DNA of 52,854 nucleotides from Lactobacillus sp. MRS-253-APC-2B (GCF_012843675.1 NZ_JABAFO010000011.1:1-52854), one strand, 5' to 3'. Counted from the stretch's first letter, positions 7,561-15,948 are shown. Translations and numbers: made by a program. The notes: a model not told the origin generated them from the letters alone.

Positions 7561-8833
7561 TATTCAATTTTGGATGCTCAATCAGTGCTAAAAGATTAAA
7601 CATCGCATTGGTGTCCCGATCTACAACTAAGTTGTAGTTGGGACATTTTTTGTTATAGCAAACAAACTCATTATGTTTGGTGCCATGCTTCTTGTTGCCA
7701 TACAGCGTAATGCGTTCATCACCATGCTTAATGGTGCCGCAGACTGCACAACGCTGAGTAGATGGATATAGTTTGTCGGCTAAAATCAATTTGCGACCAT
7801 ACCATTTACACTTGTAAGTCAGCATTTGCTTAAACCTGCCAAACATGGAACGATGCACGCCCTTAGAAGCTACATGGCTCATTAGCATGCCTTTGACAGA
7901 CAGGTTTTCAATTACGATTTGATCATAATTATTAACCAACTTAGTCGTAAATTTGTGCATGAGGTCATTCTGGATATTAGATGCTTTGCGATAGCATGCT
8001 TGAAGCTTGGTTCTCGTCTTCAAATAGTTATTGCTTTGCGTACTGCCAGTAACAACCCGTTTATGTGCTAATTTACGTTGATAATGTTTAATTTTTTCGT
8101 AAATGCGTTCCAACTTCTTTGGAAGAACGTTTTGTTGACCATCCGTATAGTTGAAATGACCGACATTAACATCAACTGCCGTATTCTTACCAGTTTTGGG
8201 TAATGCTTTTTTATTGGCGACTTTAAACGGTACAGCTGCATAGTAACGGCCGTTTTCACGGAAATAGCTGACTACACCGATTTTGTCGGACAAAGGTTTC
8301 TCACTTAATTTAAAGTCCCGCCATTCTTCACTTGGAACGAGGCTTTTCTGAGGACGTTCCAGACGCAGTAAACCGTCTACAATCTTGCTTTGATCGCTTT
8401 TAAAGCCCTGGCGTGGTTCTCGACGGGAATGAAAATGCGGCTTTCCCCAATCGGGCTGTGCCTTGTCAAAAAAATTCTGCCAAGCATTGCCCAAGTCCTT
8501 AACGGCAAGGCCAAGCAGGTGGGCAGAGCGCTGATATTGCCAATCTGCTTTGTCGTGTACCATAATGTCACGAACCATCTTCCAATTTGGAGAAGGATTT
8601 AGATGAATGTCGATAGGTTTTACCGTGATTTTTCCCGTTTTTTTATTTTGTTTGGGAATAAATTTAGTCCATAAAATTTTGTCGTAAATCTTATGAGCAA
8701 GATACAACTCATTCCATGTTTCTAAGGCTTGGTTCCAACAATAACGACGATAATCAATAGCCTCATCCAAAACCAGCTTCATAGTCTTATTCGGATGCAG
8801 TTCGTAAACCACCGTTTGGATTGTATCAGTCAT
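7550..8833 (-). CDS. tnpB: RNA-guided endonuclease TnpB
   Basis: A 427-residue TnpB of the Cas12 ancestor family, normally an omega-RNA-guided DNA nuclease that helps retain the element. The split RuvC active site is complete: Asp221 in AVDVNVGH, Glu309 in IVIENLSVKGM and Asp405 in VVDRDTNAMFN. A zinc finger lies between them (CAVCG near 365 and CYNKKC near 395). The N-terminal REC/WED part includes YRRYCWNQALETWNELY. The ATG at 8833 is preferred over a GTG at 8842, since GGCGGTGG precedes it. The start overlaps the tnpA stop by 8 bases, indicating coupling. The length is near the upper family norm, with no truncation. Confidence 0.93.
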   Translation of the reverse strand: MTDTIQTVVYELHPNKTMKLVLDEAIDYRRYCWNQALETWNELYLAHKIYDKILWTKFIPKQNKKTGKITVKPIDIHLNPSPNWKMVRDIMVHDKADWQYQRSAHLLGLAVKDLGNAWQNFFDKAQPDWGKPHFHSRREPRQGFKSDQSKIVDGLLRLERPQKSLVPSEEWRDFKLSEKPLSDKIGVVSYFRENGRYYAAVPFKVANKKALPKTGKNTAVDVNVGHFNYTDGQQNVLPKKLERIYEKIKHYQRKLAHKRVVTGSTQSNNYLKTRTKLQACYRKASNIQNDLMHKFTTKLVNNYDQIVIENLSVKGMLMSHVASKGVHRSMFGRFKQMLTYKCKWYGRKLILADKLYPSTQRCAVCGTIKHGDERITLYGNKKHGTKHNEFVCYNKKCPNYNLVVDRDTNAMFNLLALIEHPKLNKAL

Positions 8834-9443
8834 TCTTACCACCGCCTTTCAAGCTGGGATCCGTCTCAATCTGTTTTTTATAACGGCGTAGGCCGTATAA
8901 GCGACTGGAAAACACATGGATAATACTGGTCAGATCGTCAACCAATTCCTTATCGGGGCTAGTTTTAGGATTATTAACCACGATGATTTCTGCACCATGA
9001 CGCTTACAAAAGTCAGCGAACCAATCAAAGCCAAAGCGGATAAAGCGATCCTTATAAGTCACATAAATTTTGCCAATTTTGCGATCTTCAACTTCTTGTA
9101 ACAGCTTATTCCACTTAGGTCGTTTGTAATTGAGTCCACTGCCAATATCTGTAATATGCTCATCAATAATAATGCCCTTAGCATTACAATATTGAATCAA
9201 GAAATCCATCTGATCCTCTAGATCACGTTTTTGTCCAGCTGATGATACTCGAGCATAAGCAATGTTTTTACGGTCTTTTTCACTGATCCCTAGATACTTA
9301 TTCAATTGTTCTTGAGTGTAGTAACGCCGATTGGCAGCATTTCGATAAGCCTTGATGCGCCCCTCTCGATCCCAACGCTGCATTGTTGAAACTGAAACAC
9401 CAAGCAGTTCAGCAGCTTGGCTAACCTTATAGATTTTGTTCAA
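8826..9443 (-). CDS. tnpA: IS607-family serine recombinase TnpA
   Basis: A 205-residue transposase. Residues 1-52 are a MerR-like helix-turn-helix (VSQAAELLGVSVSTMQRWDR). Residues 60-190 are a serine resolvase catalytic domain, with the nucleophile Ser67 in IAYARVSSAGQK and downstream RFGFDWFADFCKRHG. This domain order, HTH first, is diagnostic of IS607. The start codon is TTG at 9443 with AGGTGA 8 bases upstream; no ATG fits. A TATAAT box and an 8-bp inverted repeat lie just upstream, so the protein may regulate itself. The gene overlaps tnpB. Confidence 0.93.
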   Translation of the reverse strand: MNKIYKVSQAAELLGVSVSTMQRWDREGRIKAYRNAANRRYYTQEQLNKYLGISEKDRKNIAYARVSSAGQKRDLEDQMDFLIQYCNAKGIIIDEHITDIGSGLNYKRPKWNKLLQEVEDRKIGKIYVTYKDRFIRFGFDWFADFCKRHGAEIIVVNNPKTSPDKELVDDLTSIIHVFSSRLYGLRRYKKQIETDPSLKGGGKND

Positions 9444-9445
9444 AA

Positions 9446-9482
9446 TAGATTCACCTCACTTTAGTAGGTTGAATCTATTATA
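9446..9482 (-). promoter_or_regulatory. tnpA promoter with inverted repeat
   Basis: On the minus strand TATAAT (9482-9477) lies about 35 bases before the tnpA TTG start. Just downstream, TAGATTCA (9470-9477) and TGAATCTA (9446-9453) form an 8-bp inverted repeat that spans the transcript start and ribosome site. The repeat could be a TnpA binding site (MerR-like HTH) or a 5' hairpin in the mRNA. No clear -35 box is seen. Confidence 0.5.
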
Positions 9483-9586
9483 ACACATTTAAACACTTTT
9501 GATTATGTTAGTTATATTTTTGCTAATTAACAATTAGCCCTTTCTTAACTAATCTAATCTTACTAAATTGATAATCATTCGCCAAC

Positions 9587-9618
9587 GAGCATTTCCAATT
9601 TTGAAATGCTCATTTTTT
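9587..9618 (+). terminator. Orphan terminator between the IS element and the NiaP-like gene
   Basis: GAGCATTTC / GAAATGCTC with a 7-base loop and ATTTTTT is a clean terminator on the plus strand, yet no plus-strand gene lies directly upstream. It may be left over from a gene displaced by the insertion sequence or lost earlier. The rest of 9500-9735 shows nothing recognisable. Confidence 0.7.
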
Positions 9619-9734
9619 GATCTTAATTCTGGTTTGATGGTCATTTTTTGGCATCGAAATCGTTTTCTGAGTATCCATTACCAAAATTATTTTAGGTAGT
9701 TTTTACTTTTATAAAGTATTATTAAACCAGTTTT

Positions 9735-9825
9735 GTAAACGCTCACTGTTACGTTTACCTAGTTAGTAAATAATTAATTCTGGCTTGCATTTGACCGATA
9801 AAGGACTAAACTTGACCGAAATAAA
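9735..9825 (+). promoter_or_regulatory. Repeat-rich regulatory region upstream of the NiaP-like/nadC operon
   Basis: GTAAACG (9735-9741) and CGTTTAC (9752-9758) form a 7-bp inverted repeat with a 10-base spacer, and two near-identical direct repeats TTGACCGA...AAAGG start near 9789 and 9812. These look like transcription factor sites. A niacin-responsive repressor (NiaR-type) would fit the downstream genes, but I cannot match the repeats to a known consensus. Confidence 0.45.
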
Positions 9826-9868
9826 GGTAACTCTTACTTTTACAAAATTTGGTTAAGGGAGCAGAAAA

Positions 9869-11062
9869 ATGGATCAAAGTTTAACAGCCAAGAAAACGGC
9901 CTTGGCTTCGTTTTTAATCATTGCAACGGCATGGATGTTTGACGCGTTGGACGTAGGTCTGCTGTCATTTATCATGCCGATCGTGCGTAAAGCGTGGGGG
10001 CTGGCCAATTCACAGACCGGATTGATCAGTTCGGTCAGCACTATTGGGATGATCTGTGGTGGCTTTTATTTTGGTCACCTGGCTGATCGAATTGGCCGTA
10101 AGAATACGCTGATCATTACCCTACTGATGTTTTCACTGGGGAATGTGGTCTTAGCGGCCGCGGTTGGCTTTAAAAGCTTTTTGGTAATTCGTTTCTTTGT
10201 TGGCATGGGACTCGGTGGCGAACTGCCAGTAGCTGCTACTTACATTTCTGACTTATACCAGGGCAACAAGCGCTCACAAATGCTGATTATGGCTGACAGC
10301 TTTTGGGCAATTGGCTGGTTGATTGCCTCATTTCTGTCATTTTTGTTCAGCACGCAAATTGGCTGGCGGGGTCTGCTTTTAGTTACAGCGCTGACTGGAT
10401 TCTTTGCTATTATGATGCGTCGTAATATTCAAGAAATCAGTCATGTTCAAACAAAACGGGTTGGTTTGGGCCAGGCCTTAAAGAAATCTTTTCATGGCAA
10501 GACTATTATGCTCTGGATTGCCTGGTTAATGGTCATGTTTAGCTATTATGGAATGTTTATGTGGCTGCCAAGCATTATGCTGGCACGGGGCAACAGCGTG
10601 ATTGAAAGTTTCGGCTATACAACGATCATTGTGGTGGCCCAGTTACCAGGATACTATCTGGCAGCTTGGCTGGCTGGTAAAATCAAAACTAAGTACGTCT
10701 TCGCAATCTACATGTTGGGGACGGCACTAGGCGCGATCATGTTTGGCAACGTTTCGAGCAGCGCTTTGACGGTTATTGCTGGCTGCATCCTATCGTTCTT
10801 CAACCTCGGCGCTTACGGTGCCATCATCGCTTTGACACCAACGCTGTATGAGACTGACGTTCGCGGGACGATGACGGGGATGGCGCAAGGAATGGGCCGG
10901 ATTGGTGCCGTCGTTGGTCCACTGCTGGTTGGGATTTGGATCGATCAGCATGTCAGCATCAATATGATCTTCTTGATTTTCATGATTTCTTTGATTATTG
11001 GTTCGGTGGCTGTCTTGGCATTGCCAGAACCAGGAAAGAACGAGGACGCTCATGCTGAATGA
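9869..11062 (+). CDS. MFS transporter, NiaP-like (aromatic acid/nicotinate-type symporter)
   Basis: A 397-residue, 12-segment major facilitator protein. It has the AAHS/metabolite-H+ symporter features DALDVGLLSFIMPI in TM1 and GHLADRIGRKN in the loop 2-3 motif, and MGLGGELPVAATYISDLYQG matches the TM4-5 region of NiaP and related carboxylate carriers. It overlaps nadC by 11 bases, so its substrate probably feeds NadC (quinolinate) or NAD synthesis (nicotinate). That is inferred from context. The start at 9869 has AAGGGAGC upstream. The alternative is another small aromatic carboxylate. Confidence 0.85.
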   Translation: MDQSLTAKKTALASFLIIATAWMFDALDVGLLSFIMPIVRKAWGLANSQTGLISSVSTIGMICGGFYFGHLADRIGRKNTLIITLLMFSLGNVVLAAAVGFKSFLVIRFFVGMGLGGELPVAATYISDLYQGNKRSQMLIMADSFWAIGWLIASFLSFLFSTQIGWRGLLLVTALTGFFAIMMRRNIQEISHVQTKRVGLGQALKKSFHGKTIMLWIAWLMVMFSYYGMFMWLPSIMLARGNSVIESFGYTTIIVVAQLPGYYLAAWLAGKIKTKYVFAIYMLGTALGAIMFGNVSSSALTVIAGCILSFFNLGAYGAIIALTPTLYETDVRGTMTGMAQGMGRIGAVVGPLLVGIWIDQHVSINMIFLIFMISLIIGSVAVLALPEPGKNEDAHAE

Positions 11063-11891
11063 TTTTCTTCTAAAACAAAAACTGACCGCTTTTTTAAAAG
11101 AAGATCTGGAATTTGGGGATGCCAGTCTTGCTCCCCTACCAGATCATGTCATTGAAGGAATGTTCATTGCCAAAGCTGATGGTATTGTCTGTGGCCTACA
11201 GGTTATCAGTGCCGTCTATGACCTTTTAGGTGGTGCTGAAGTTGAGTTGTTGGTCAGCGATGGTGAAAAAGTCGCTAAAAAGACCGAGTTAGCACGAGTT
11301 AAAGGATCAGCTGCCGTTTTACTAAGCGGTGAACGGGTTATTTTGAATCTGCTGCAGCACATGAGCGGGATTGCCACTAAAACTGCTCAAGCCGTCGAGC
11401 TGCTGGCTGATCCAACCATCAAAATCGTGGATACGCGCAAGACGATGCCTGGGCTAAGAATGTTTGAAAAAGCAGCTGTTCGTGCTGGTGGCGGTTTTAA
11501 TCATCGCATGGGACTGACGCACGGGATTATGTTAAAAGACAATCATCTGGCATTGGCGGGCAGCGTTGGCAAGGCAATCGATCTAGCCAAGCAGAACGTG
11601 GGACCTATGACGCGCGTGGAGGTTGAAGTTGAAACACTCAGTGAATTACAGGAAGCTATCAAACACCATGCCGATGTGATTATGTTTGATAATCAAAAGC
11701 CAGCAACCATCAAGCAATGGCAAAAACTGGTGCCGGCTGGAATTCTTACTGAAGCTTCAGGCGGCATTGATCTAGCAAATATTGCCCAGTACCAGGGCTG
11801 CGGCGTTGACTTTATCTCGCTGGGGACGTTGACCAATGCCGTTGAACCACTGGATATCAGTTTTTTGGTCAATGGCGCCATTAAAAGCTGA
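11052..11891 (+). CDS. nadC: Nicotinate-nucleotide pyrophosphorylase (quinolinate phosphoribosyltransferase)
   Basis: A 279-residue cytoplasmic enzyme converting quinolinate and PRPP to nicotinate mononucleotide, CO2 and PPi in NAD synthesis. The signature region is intact: TRKTMPGLRMFEKAAVRAGG and NHRMGLTHGIMLKDNH carry the Arg, His and Lys residues that bind quinolinate and PRPP. EVEVETLSE and the FISLGTLTNAVEPLDIS tail complete the barrel. The start is the ATG at 11052, inside the end of the transporter gene, giving the normal N-terminus MLNDFLLKQKL. No nadA or nadB is nearby, so quinolinate may be imported. A terminator follows. Confidence 0.94.
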   Translation: MLNDFLLKQKLTAFLKEDLEFGDASLAPLPDHVIEGMFIAKADGIVCGLQVISAVYDLLGGAEVELLVSDGEKVAKKTELARVKGSAAVLLSGERVILNLLQHMSGIATKTAQAVELLADPTIKIVDTRKTMPGLRMFEKAAVRAGGGFNHRMGLTHGIMLKDNHLALAGSVGKAIDLAKQNVGPMTRVEVEVETLSELQEAIKHHADVIMFDNQKPATIKQWQKLVPAGILTEASGGIDLANIAQYQGCGVDFISLGTLTNAVEPLDISFLVNGAIKS

Positions 11892-11905
11892 AATAACGAT
11901 TAAAT

Positions 11906-11956
11906 AAAAAACAGTGCTGATTAACTGGTAAACAGGTAATTTCAGCACTGTTTTTA
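11906..11956. terminator. Terminator after nadC
   Basis: AAAACAGTGCTGA / TCAGCACTGTTTT forms a long stem with T runs on both strands, between nadC and the convergent lactonase-like pseudogene. Confidence 0.9.
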
Positions 11957-11989
11957 TTATTGAACAATTTATTGGCTATCCGGATTTTC

Positions 11990-12450
11990 TCAATACGGCA
12001 AAACTATTTCGTGAGGCTGCACAGCCGGATCGTGATTGGCAATACATTCAACACAGTATTGATCTTTAGCGACTTCAGCCAGGTAGTTCAATGATCGCTG
12101 AGCCGCCTTTCGATCAATCACTACCCCTGGCGTCAGATTCTCAATCCATGATTTGGCAGCATATCCGCCATCGGAAGCAAGCATTACATATTCCTTGCGT
12201 CCAGGAGCTTGAAGCTTGGCAGCACATAGCCCGGAACTGTGTCCTGGTTTCCAAATCATTTTAATCGTCCCATCGCTAAAAAGATCAAATGAACGATTCC
12301 AAGCGCCATCATTACTGTCAGCCAGCTCAAACGTCTTTAAAGGAACGTTTTTCCATTCATAATTGATGATCGCGGTTCGCTTTATTCCAACCAGTATCAA
12401 TTAAAATCAAACCACGGGGATGTTCAATAAAACAATTAATCAGACATGCT
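11990..12450 (-). pseudogene. Metallo-beta-lactamase-fold (lactonase-like) pseudogene
   Basis: A fragment near 12388-12450 reads CLINCFIEHPRGLILIDTG, the strand pair that precedes the metal site in MBL-fold lactonases. After a frame change, the ORF at 11990-12400 gives the C-terminal half: FDLFSDGTIKMIWKPGHSSG (the late GHxxG metal-ligand strand), VMLASDGGYAAKSWIE and an AHL-lactonase-like ending. The HxHxDH metal motif that should lie between the parts is missing altogether, so a large internal deletion plus a frameshift has inactivated the gene. It is on the minus strand, convergent with nadC. Confidence 0.75.
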
Positions 12451-12458
12451 CAACAATC

Positions 12459-12497
12459 AAAAAAACCGACTGATGAGCAGTTCATCAAGCCGGTTTA
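12459..12497 (-). terminator. Terminator after the DUF554 gene
   Basis: On the minus strand, AAACCGGCTTGATGAACTGC and TCATCAGTCGGTTTTTTT form an imperfect stem and T run just after the DUF554 stop. Confidence 0.75.
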
Positions 12498-12500
12498 AAG

Positions 12501-13214
12501 TTAAAATATCACCCAAACGGCACCAACGATCAGCGCTGGCAAGAGATTGGCTACTCGGATCTTGTTGCCCCAAAAAAGGTTGACCCCGACACAGAAAATC
12601 AGAATCGAGCCAACATATGAGATGTTATTCATAACTGCAGTCGTCATCACGGGCTTGAGCAATTCGCTAAACAACGTGACGGTCCCTTGCAAAATCCCGA
12701 CTGGAATCGCTGCAAATCCGCAACCCTTGCCCAGCGAGGTGGCCATGATCAAGACGATGACAAAATCAAGAATTGCCTTAGCGAACAGGATTGAGTGGTC
12801 GCCAAAAATGCCGTCTTCAATCGCGCCTACGATTGCCATCGCGCCAATGCAGACGGTTAAAGAAGCTGTTACGAAGGCTTCGATGAATTCTTGATCGTTA
12901 GCGTTGCCGGTCTTTTGCTTGAGCCAGTTGCCAAATTCGGTAAACCGATCCTCAATACGCAGCCACTCACCGATCAGACCACCGATTGCCAGGCTGCCGA
13001 TCATCATCATGGTCCCTTGCGTTGAAAAAGAGCCATTCTTAAACTGCAGCATCTGTGCCATGGTGCCGCCCAGCCCTAAAAACAAAACGGCAATTGCGGC
13101 CGATTTCATCAGCATATCCTGAAAGCGTGGCGAGATTCTTTCTCCTGCTACACAGCCAATGATTCCCGCAAGTGCAATGGCAATTACGTTGACGATGGTT
13201 CCTAATCCTGGCAT
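12501..13214 (-). CDS. DUF554 family membrane protein
   Basis: A 237-residue polytopic membrane protein of the DUF554 (YdfK/YqgA) family; its function is unknown and transport has been suggested. About seven hydrophobic segments are visible, with conserved glycine-rich stretches (GTIVNVIAIALAGIIGCVAG near the N-terminus, and TVCIGAMAIVGAIEDGI). The start is the ATG at 13214 (MPGLGTIVN), since GGAGGAATAG lies directly upstream; a longer in-frame start at 13229 would overlap the ribosome site. It follows a LysR gene on the same strand but is separated from it by a terminator, so it is a separate unit. Confidence 0.9.
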   Translation of the reverse strand: MPGLGTIVNVIAIALAGIIGCVAGERISPRFQDMLMKSAAIAVLFLGLGGTMAQMLQFKNGSFSTQGTMMMIGSLAIGGLIGEWLRIEDRFTEFGNWLKQKTGNANDQEFIEAFVTASLTVCIGAMAIVGAIEDGIFGDHSILFAKAILDFVIVLIMATSLGKGCGFAAIPVGILQGTVTLFSELLKPVMTTAVMNNISYVGSILIFCVGVNLFWGNKIRVANLLPALIVGAVWVIF

Positions 13215-13231
13215 CCTATTCCTCCACATAT

Positions 13232-13265
13232 AAAACCGCCATTCAGCATTTAATGGCGGTTTTTA
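13232..13265. terminator. Terminator after the LysR gene
   Basis: AAAACCGCCATT / AATGGCGGTTTTT is a strong stem downstream of the minus-strand LysR gene and upstream of the DUF554 gene. Confidence 0.88.
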
Positions 13266-13308
13266 ATTTTTCTTTAATAAACTATTTATATTTTAACAAG
13301 CCAGACAA

Positions 13309-14214
13309 TCAATTGCCAGTCGTTTTTGAATCAGCCACTGTCAGTTCTGGCATCATCTCCTGCACGCAATCAATAAAGCGCTGGGCAGACGGTGAGCATT
13401 CCTTAAAGCTTGGCGCAGCCAGACCAAGTGACACATAATGAGCCGGTCGCAATGGCACTTCTGCAACTGCACCTTGCCACTTTTGCGAAATCAGCCGTTG
13501 ATTGACGCTCACGCCTAGTCCCGCTTCAACCATATTATAAGTGGTAAAGCCATCACGCGTCGTGTAGCGCTCATTGAGTTGGAGCTTTTCAGCCACAATC
13601 AAGCGATCCTGATCGGTATCCTCATTGGGCAATGTATGAATGAATTTTTCCTTACTAAGCATTGCAACCGGATAGCTTGTCTGATTTGCCATTGAATGAT
13701 CCTTGGACAGCCAGACTACCATCTCATCTTGATAAAGTGGCAGCCAGTCACAGGAAGTCTTCGGATCTGGGGCCGCACAAAAGCAAAGATCGACCGCCTT
13801 TTCATTTAGCCAGCGGGCAATTTCTTGATTACCGCCCTCCAGCATCTTGACTTTGATTTTTGGAAAACGTTCTTCAAACTGTTTTAAGATGGCTGGCATC
13901 CAGATTGCCGAAACACTGAAGTAGCTGCCAATCGTCAATGTCCCCTGCACAACGCCACGGATCGAGGCACTCAATTCATTGGCCTGTTTTTGTGCCTGCA
14001 CGATACTACGCAGTTTTGGCAGCATGATCTTGCCATTTTCAGTGAGTTTAACGCCTCTTTTTTGACGTATGAACAGTGCAAAACCCAATTCATTTTCCAA
14101 ACTGTTGATCATGCGCGTAATCCCCGATTGAGTGTATCCGAGCGCGCTGGCTGCCGCGGTCAGACTGCCTCTTTCTGCGGCTACAATCGCGGCCTTGCAT
14201 TTGATTGTGTCCAT
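13309..14214 (-). CDS. LysR-family transcriptional regulator
   Basis: A 301-residue LTTR. The N-terminal winged HTH is clear (AAERGSLTAAASALGYTQSG, then ITRMINSLENELGF and FIRQKRGVKLTENGK), followed by the two-subdomain effector-binding region (LTIGSYFSVSAIWMPAILKQ, PDPKTSCDWLPLYQDEMVVW). It is transcribed divergently from the threonine aldolase-like gene, the usual LTTR arrangement, so it probably controls that operon. The effector is unknown. A short inverted repeat (GATAT-N6-ATATC, 14246-14261) lies in the shared intergenic region and is a candidate binding site. Confidence 0.9.
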   Translation of the reverse strand: MDTIKCKAAIVAAERGSLTAAASALGYTQSGITRMINSLENELGFALFIRQKRGVKLTENGKIMLPKLRSIVQAQKQANELSASIRGVVQGTLTIGSYFSVSAIWMPAILKQFEERFPKIKVKMLEGGNQEIARWLNEKAVDLCFCAAPDPKTSCDWLPLYQDEMVVWLSKDHSMANQTSYPVAMLSKEKFIHTLPNEDTDQDRLIVAEKLQLNERYTTRDGFTTYNMVEAGLGVSVNQRLISQKWQGAVAEVPLRPAHYVSLGLAAPSFKECSPSAQRFIDCVQEMMPELTVADSKTTGN

Positions 14215-14245
14215 TATTTACTTCCCTTTTGCCTTTTACAACATT

Positions 14246-14261
14246 GATATGACTATATATC
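14246..14261. promoter_or_regulatory. Candidate LysR binding site in the divergent promoter region
   Basis: GATAT-GACTAT-ATATC is an inverted repeat 32 bases upstream of the LysR start and about 90 bases before the aldolase-like gene. Its size and AT richness suit a T-N11-A type LTTR box. This is positional inference only. Confidence 0.4.
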
Positions 14262-14349
14262 ATGTTTACCATGATAATTAGCCATTTGTGTCATATCTAA
14301 TTCTAGCGTAAGATATCCATAAATCAAATTCCAAGCGAGGTAATCTTCA

Positions 14350-15396
14350 ATGACTGAAAAAATTTCATTTGCTTCTGATTATATGGAAGGTGCCCATCCC
14401 AACATTTTAAAACGACTGGCTGATACCAATTGGCAAAAGATGCCCGGCTATGGTTTCGATGAAATCTCCTTATCAGCTAAAGAACGGATTCGCAAAGCTT
14501 GTGAGGCACCCAATGCTGAAGTCGAGTTCTTGATCGGCTGCACGCAGACCAATGCCGTGATGATCGATGCATTGCTGGCTTCTTATCAAGGCGTGATTGC
14601 CGCCGATACGGGACATATCAGCGTGCATGAGGCTGGTGCCATTGAATTTGGTGGCCACAAGGTATTGACGGTTCCTGCCAAAGAAGGCAAGATTGCTGCT
14701 GATCAAATTGTGGCCTATGCAGCTGACTATCATAACGATGCCAACCACGATCACATGGTTATGCCAGGGATGGTTTACCTGTCGCAGCCAACCGAATTCG
14801 GGACGCTGTATTCCAAAGCTGAACTGCAAGCCATTCATGATGTCTGTCGTCAATATGACATGAAACTTTATGTCGATGGCGCGCGCCTTTCCTACGCCCT
14901 GGCTTGTCCAGAAAACGACGTAACCATGGCTGATCTGGCTAAGCTATGCGATGCCTTCTACATTGGCGGTACCAAATGCGGAGCTTTGATTGGCGAAGCC
15001 GTTGTGATACCGGATGCCAAGCTGATTCCGCATCTGTTTACCATTATCAAGCAGCATGGGGCATTACTGGCCAAGGGACGACTCTTGGGAATTCAATTCG
15101 ATGAGCTGTTTAAAGACGATCTGTACGTCAAGATTGCCAAAGAAGCTATCGACTATGCCAATCAGATTCGTCAATGTCTGAAAGAAAATGGCTATCAGCT
15201 TTACTACTCATCACCAACCAATCAGACGTTTTTTGTCATTGAAAATCAAAAGATGCAGGAGCTGGCCCAGCATGCCGAGTTCAGCTTCTGGGAAAAATAT
15301 GATGAAAATCATACCATTATCCGTTTTGCTACCAGCTGGGCCTCAAAAAAAGCCGATGTCGATCAGTTGTGTGAATTGATTGCCAAGTTAGCTTAA
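14350..15396 (+). CDS. Threonine aldolase family PLP enzyme
   Basis: A 348-residue fold-type I PLP enzyme of the beta-eliminating lyase/threonine aldolase family, which cleaves L-threonine or allo-threonine to glycine and acetaldehyde. The PLP lysine is in FYIGGTKCGALIGEA, the cofactor-binding aspartate in KLYVDGARLSYAL, and TGHISVHEAGAIEFGGHKV matches the family's His stacking region. The Cys after the PLP Lys is a common variant. Start: ATG at 14350 with CGAGGTAATC upstream. Eleven bases after its stop comes a YbaK-domain gene, so they form an operon. The specificity (threonine, phenylserine or other) cannot be read. Confidence 0.9.
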   Translation: MTEKISFASDYMEGAHPNILKRLADTNWQKMPGYGFDEISLSAKERIRKACEAPNAEVEFLIGCTQTNAVMIDALLASYQGVIAADTGHISVHEAGAIEFGGHKVLTVPAKEGKIAADQIVAYAADYHNDANHDHMVMPGMVYLSQPTEFGTLYSKAELQAIHDVCRQYDMKLYVDGARLSYALACPENDVTMADLAKLCDAFYIGGTKCGALIGEAVVIPDAKLIPHLFTIIKQHGALLAKGRLLGIQFDELFKDDLYVKIAKEAIDYANQIRQCLKENGYQLYYSSPTNQTFFVIENQKMQELAQHAEFSFWEKYDENHTIIRFATSWASKKADVDQLCELIAKLA

Positions 15397-15406
15397 GAGA
15401 ATTTTT

Positions 15407-15928
15407 ATGCTTGAATTTGTTTCTGTTGCAAGTCATCCCGAATATGTGGCACCAAAAATGCTTTCATTTTTAAAGTCCCATGAGCTGACCGATAAAATTC
15501 AGGTTGCCCAAATCGATCCCCAGTATGCTGATGGTGAAAAACTCAGTGAGGCTTACGGCGTCGACATTAATCAGGAGTTAAACTGTCTGGCCTTTGCTGG
15601 CAAGCGTGATGGTCAGATTAGATATGCAGCCGTCGTGGTTCCTTATGGCAAGCGGGTTAATTCTGGAGCAGTTCTCAAGCACGCCATGAATGCCACCAAG
15701 CCGTCATTGGCCAATTTGGATGATGTTATTGCCATAACCTGTATGGAACTTGGCAGCATTACTCCTGTTGGATTGCCCGATGATTGGCAGGTCTTAATTG
15801 ACAGCAGCGTTAAGGAACTGGATGAGGTCATCATTGGTGGCGGCCACGTTGATGCCAAGTTCAAGACCAAGCCTCAGATTTTGACACAACTGCCGCATGC
15901 CAAGTTTGTCGATCAGTTGGCAAAATAA
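15407..15928 (+). CDS. YbaK/EbsC-domain protein (aminoacyl-tRNA deacylase-like)
   Basis: A 173-residue protein that appears to be a YbaK/ProX-type editing domain, a family that hydrolyses mischarged aminoacyl-tRNAs such as Cys-tRNA-Pro. Visible features are NQELNCLAFAGKRDG, the strand YAAVVVPYGKRVN and the late VIIGGGHVDAKFKTKPQIL, matching the conserved glycine loop. The N-terminal part diverges from the family norm. It is closely coupled to the threonine aldolase-like gene upstream. That partnership may mean detoxification or quality control linked to amino acid pools, which is an inference. Confidence 0.7.
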   Translation: MLEFVSVASHPEYVAPKMLSFLKSHELTDKIQVAQIDPQYADGEKLSEAYGVDINQELNCLAFAGKRDGQIRYAAVVVPYGKRVNSGAVLKHAMNATKPSLANLDDVIAITCMELGSITPVGLPDDWQVLIDSSVKELDEVIIGGGHVDAKFKTKPQILTQLPHAKFVDQLAK

Positions 15929-15948
15929 CTCTTCAACCTAAAGTACCT

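Larger units (their letters stand above)
7380..9500 (-). mobile_element. IS607-type insertion sequence (serine recombinase tnpA + tnpB)
   Basis: The element carries a MerR-HTH serine recombinase gene followed by an overlapping tnpB, the IS607 gene order. Both genes are full length with intact active-site residues, so the element may be mobile or recently mobile. IS607 elements have no terminal inverted repeats and make no reliable target duplication, so I cannot fix the ends. About 7380 (beyond the omega RNA) and about 9500 (upstream of the tnpA promoter) are estimates. It sits between tag and the NiaP/nadC operon without breaking a recognisable gene. Confidence 0.8.
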
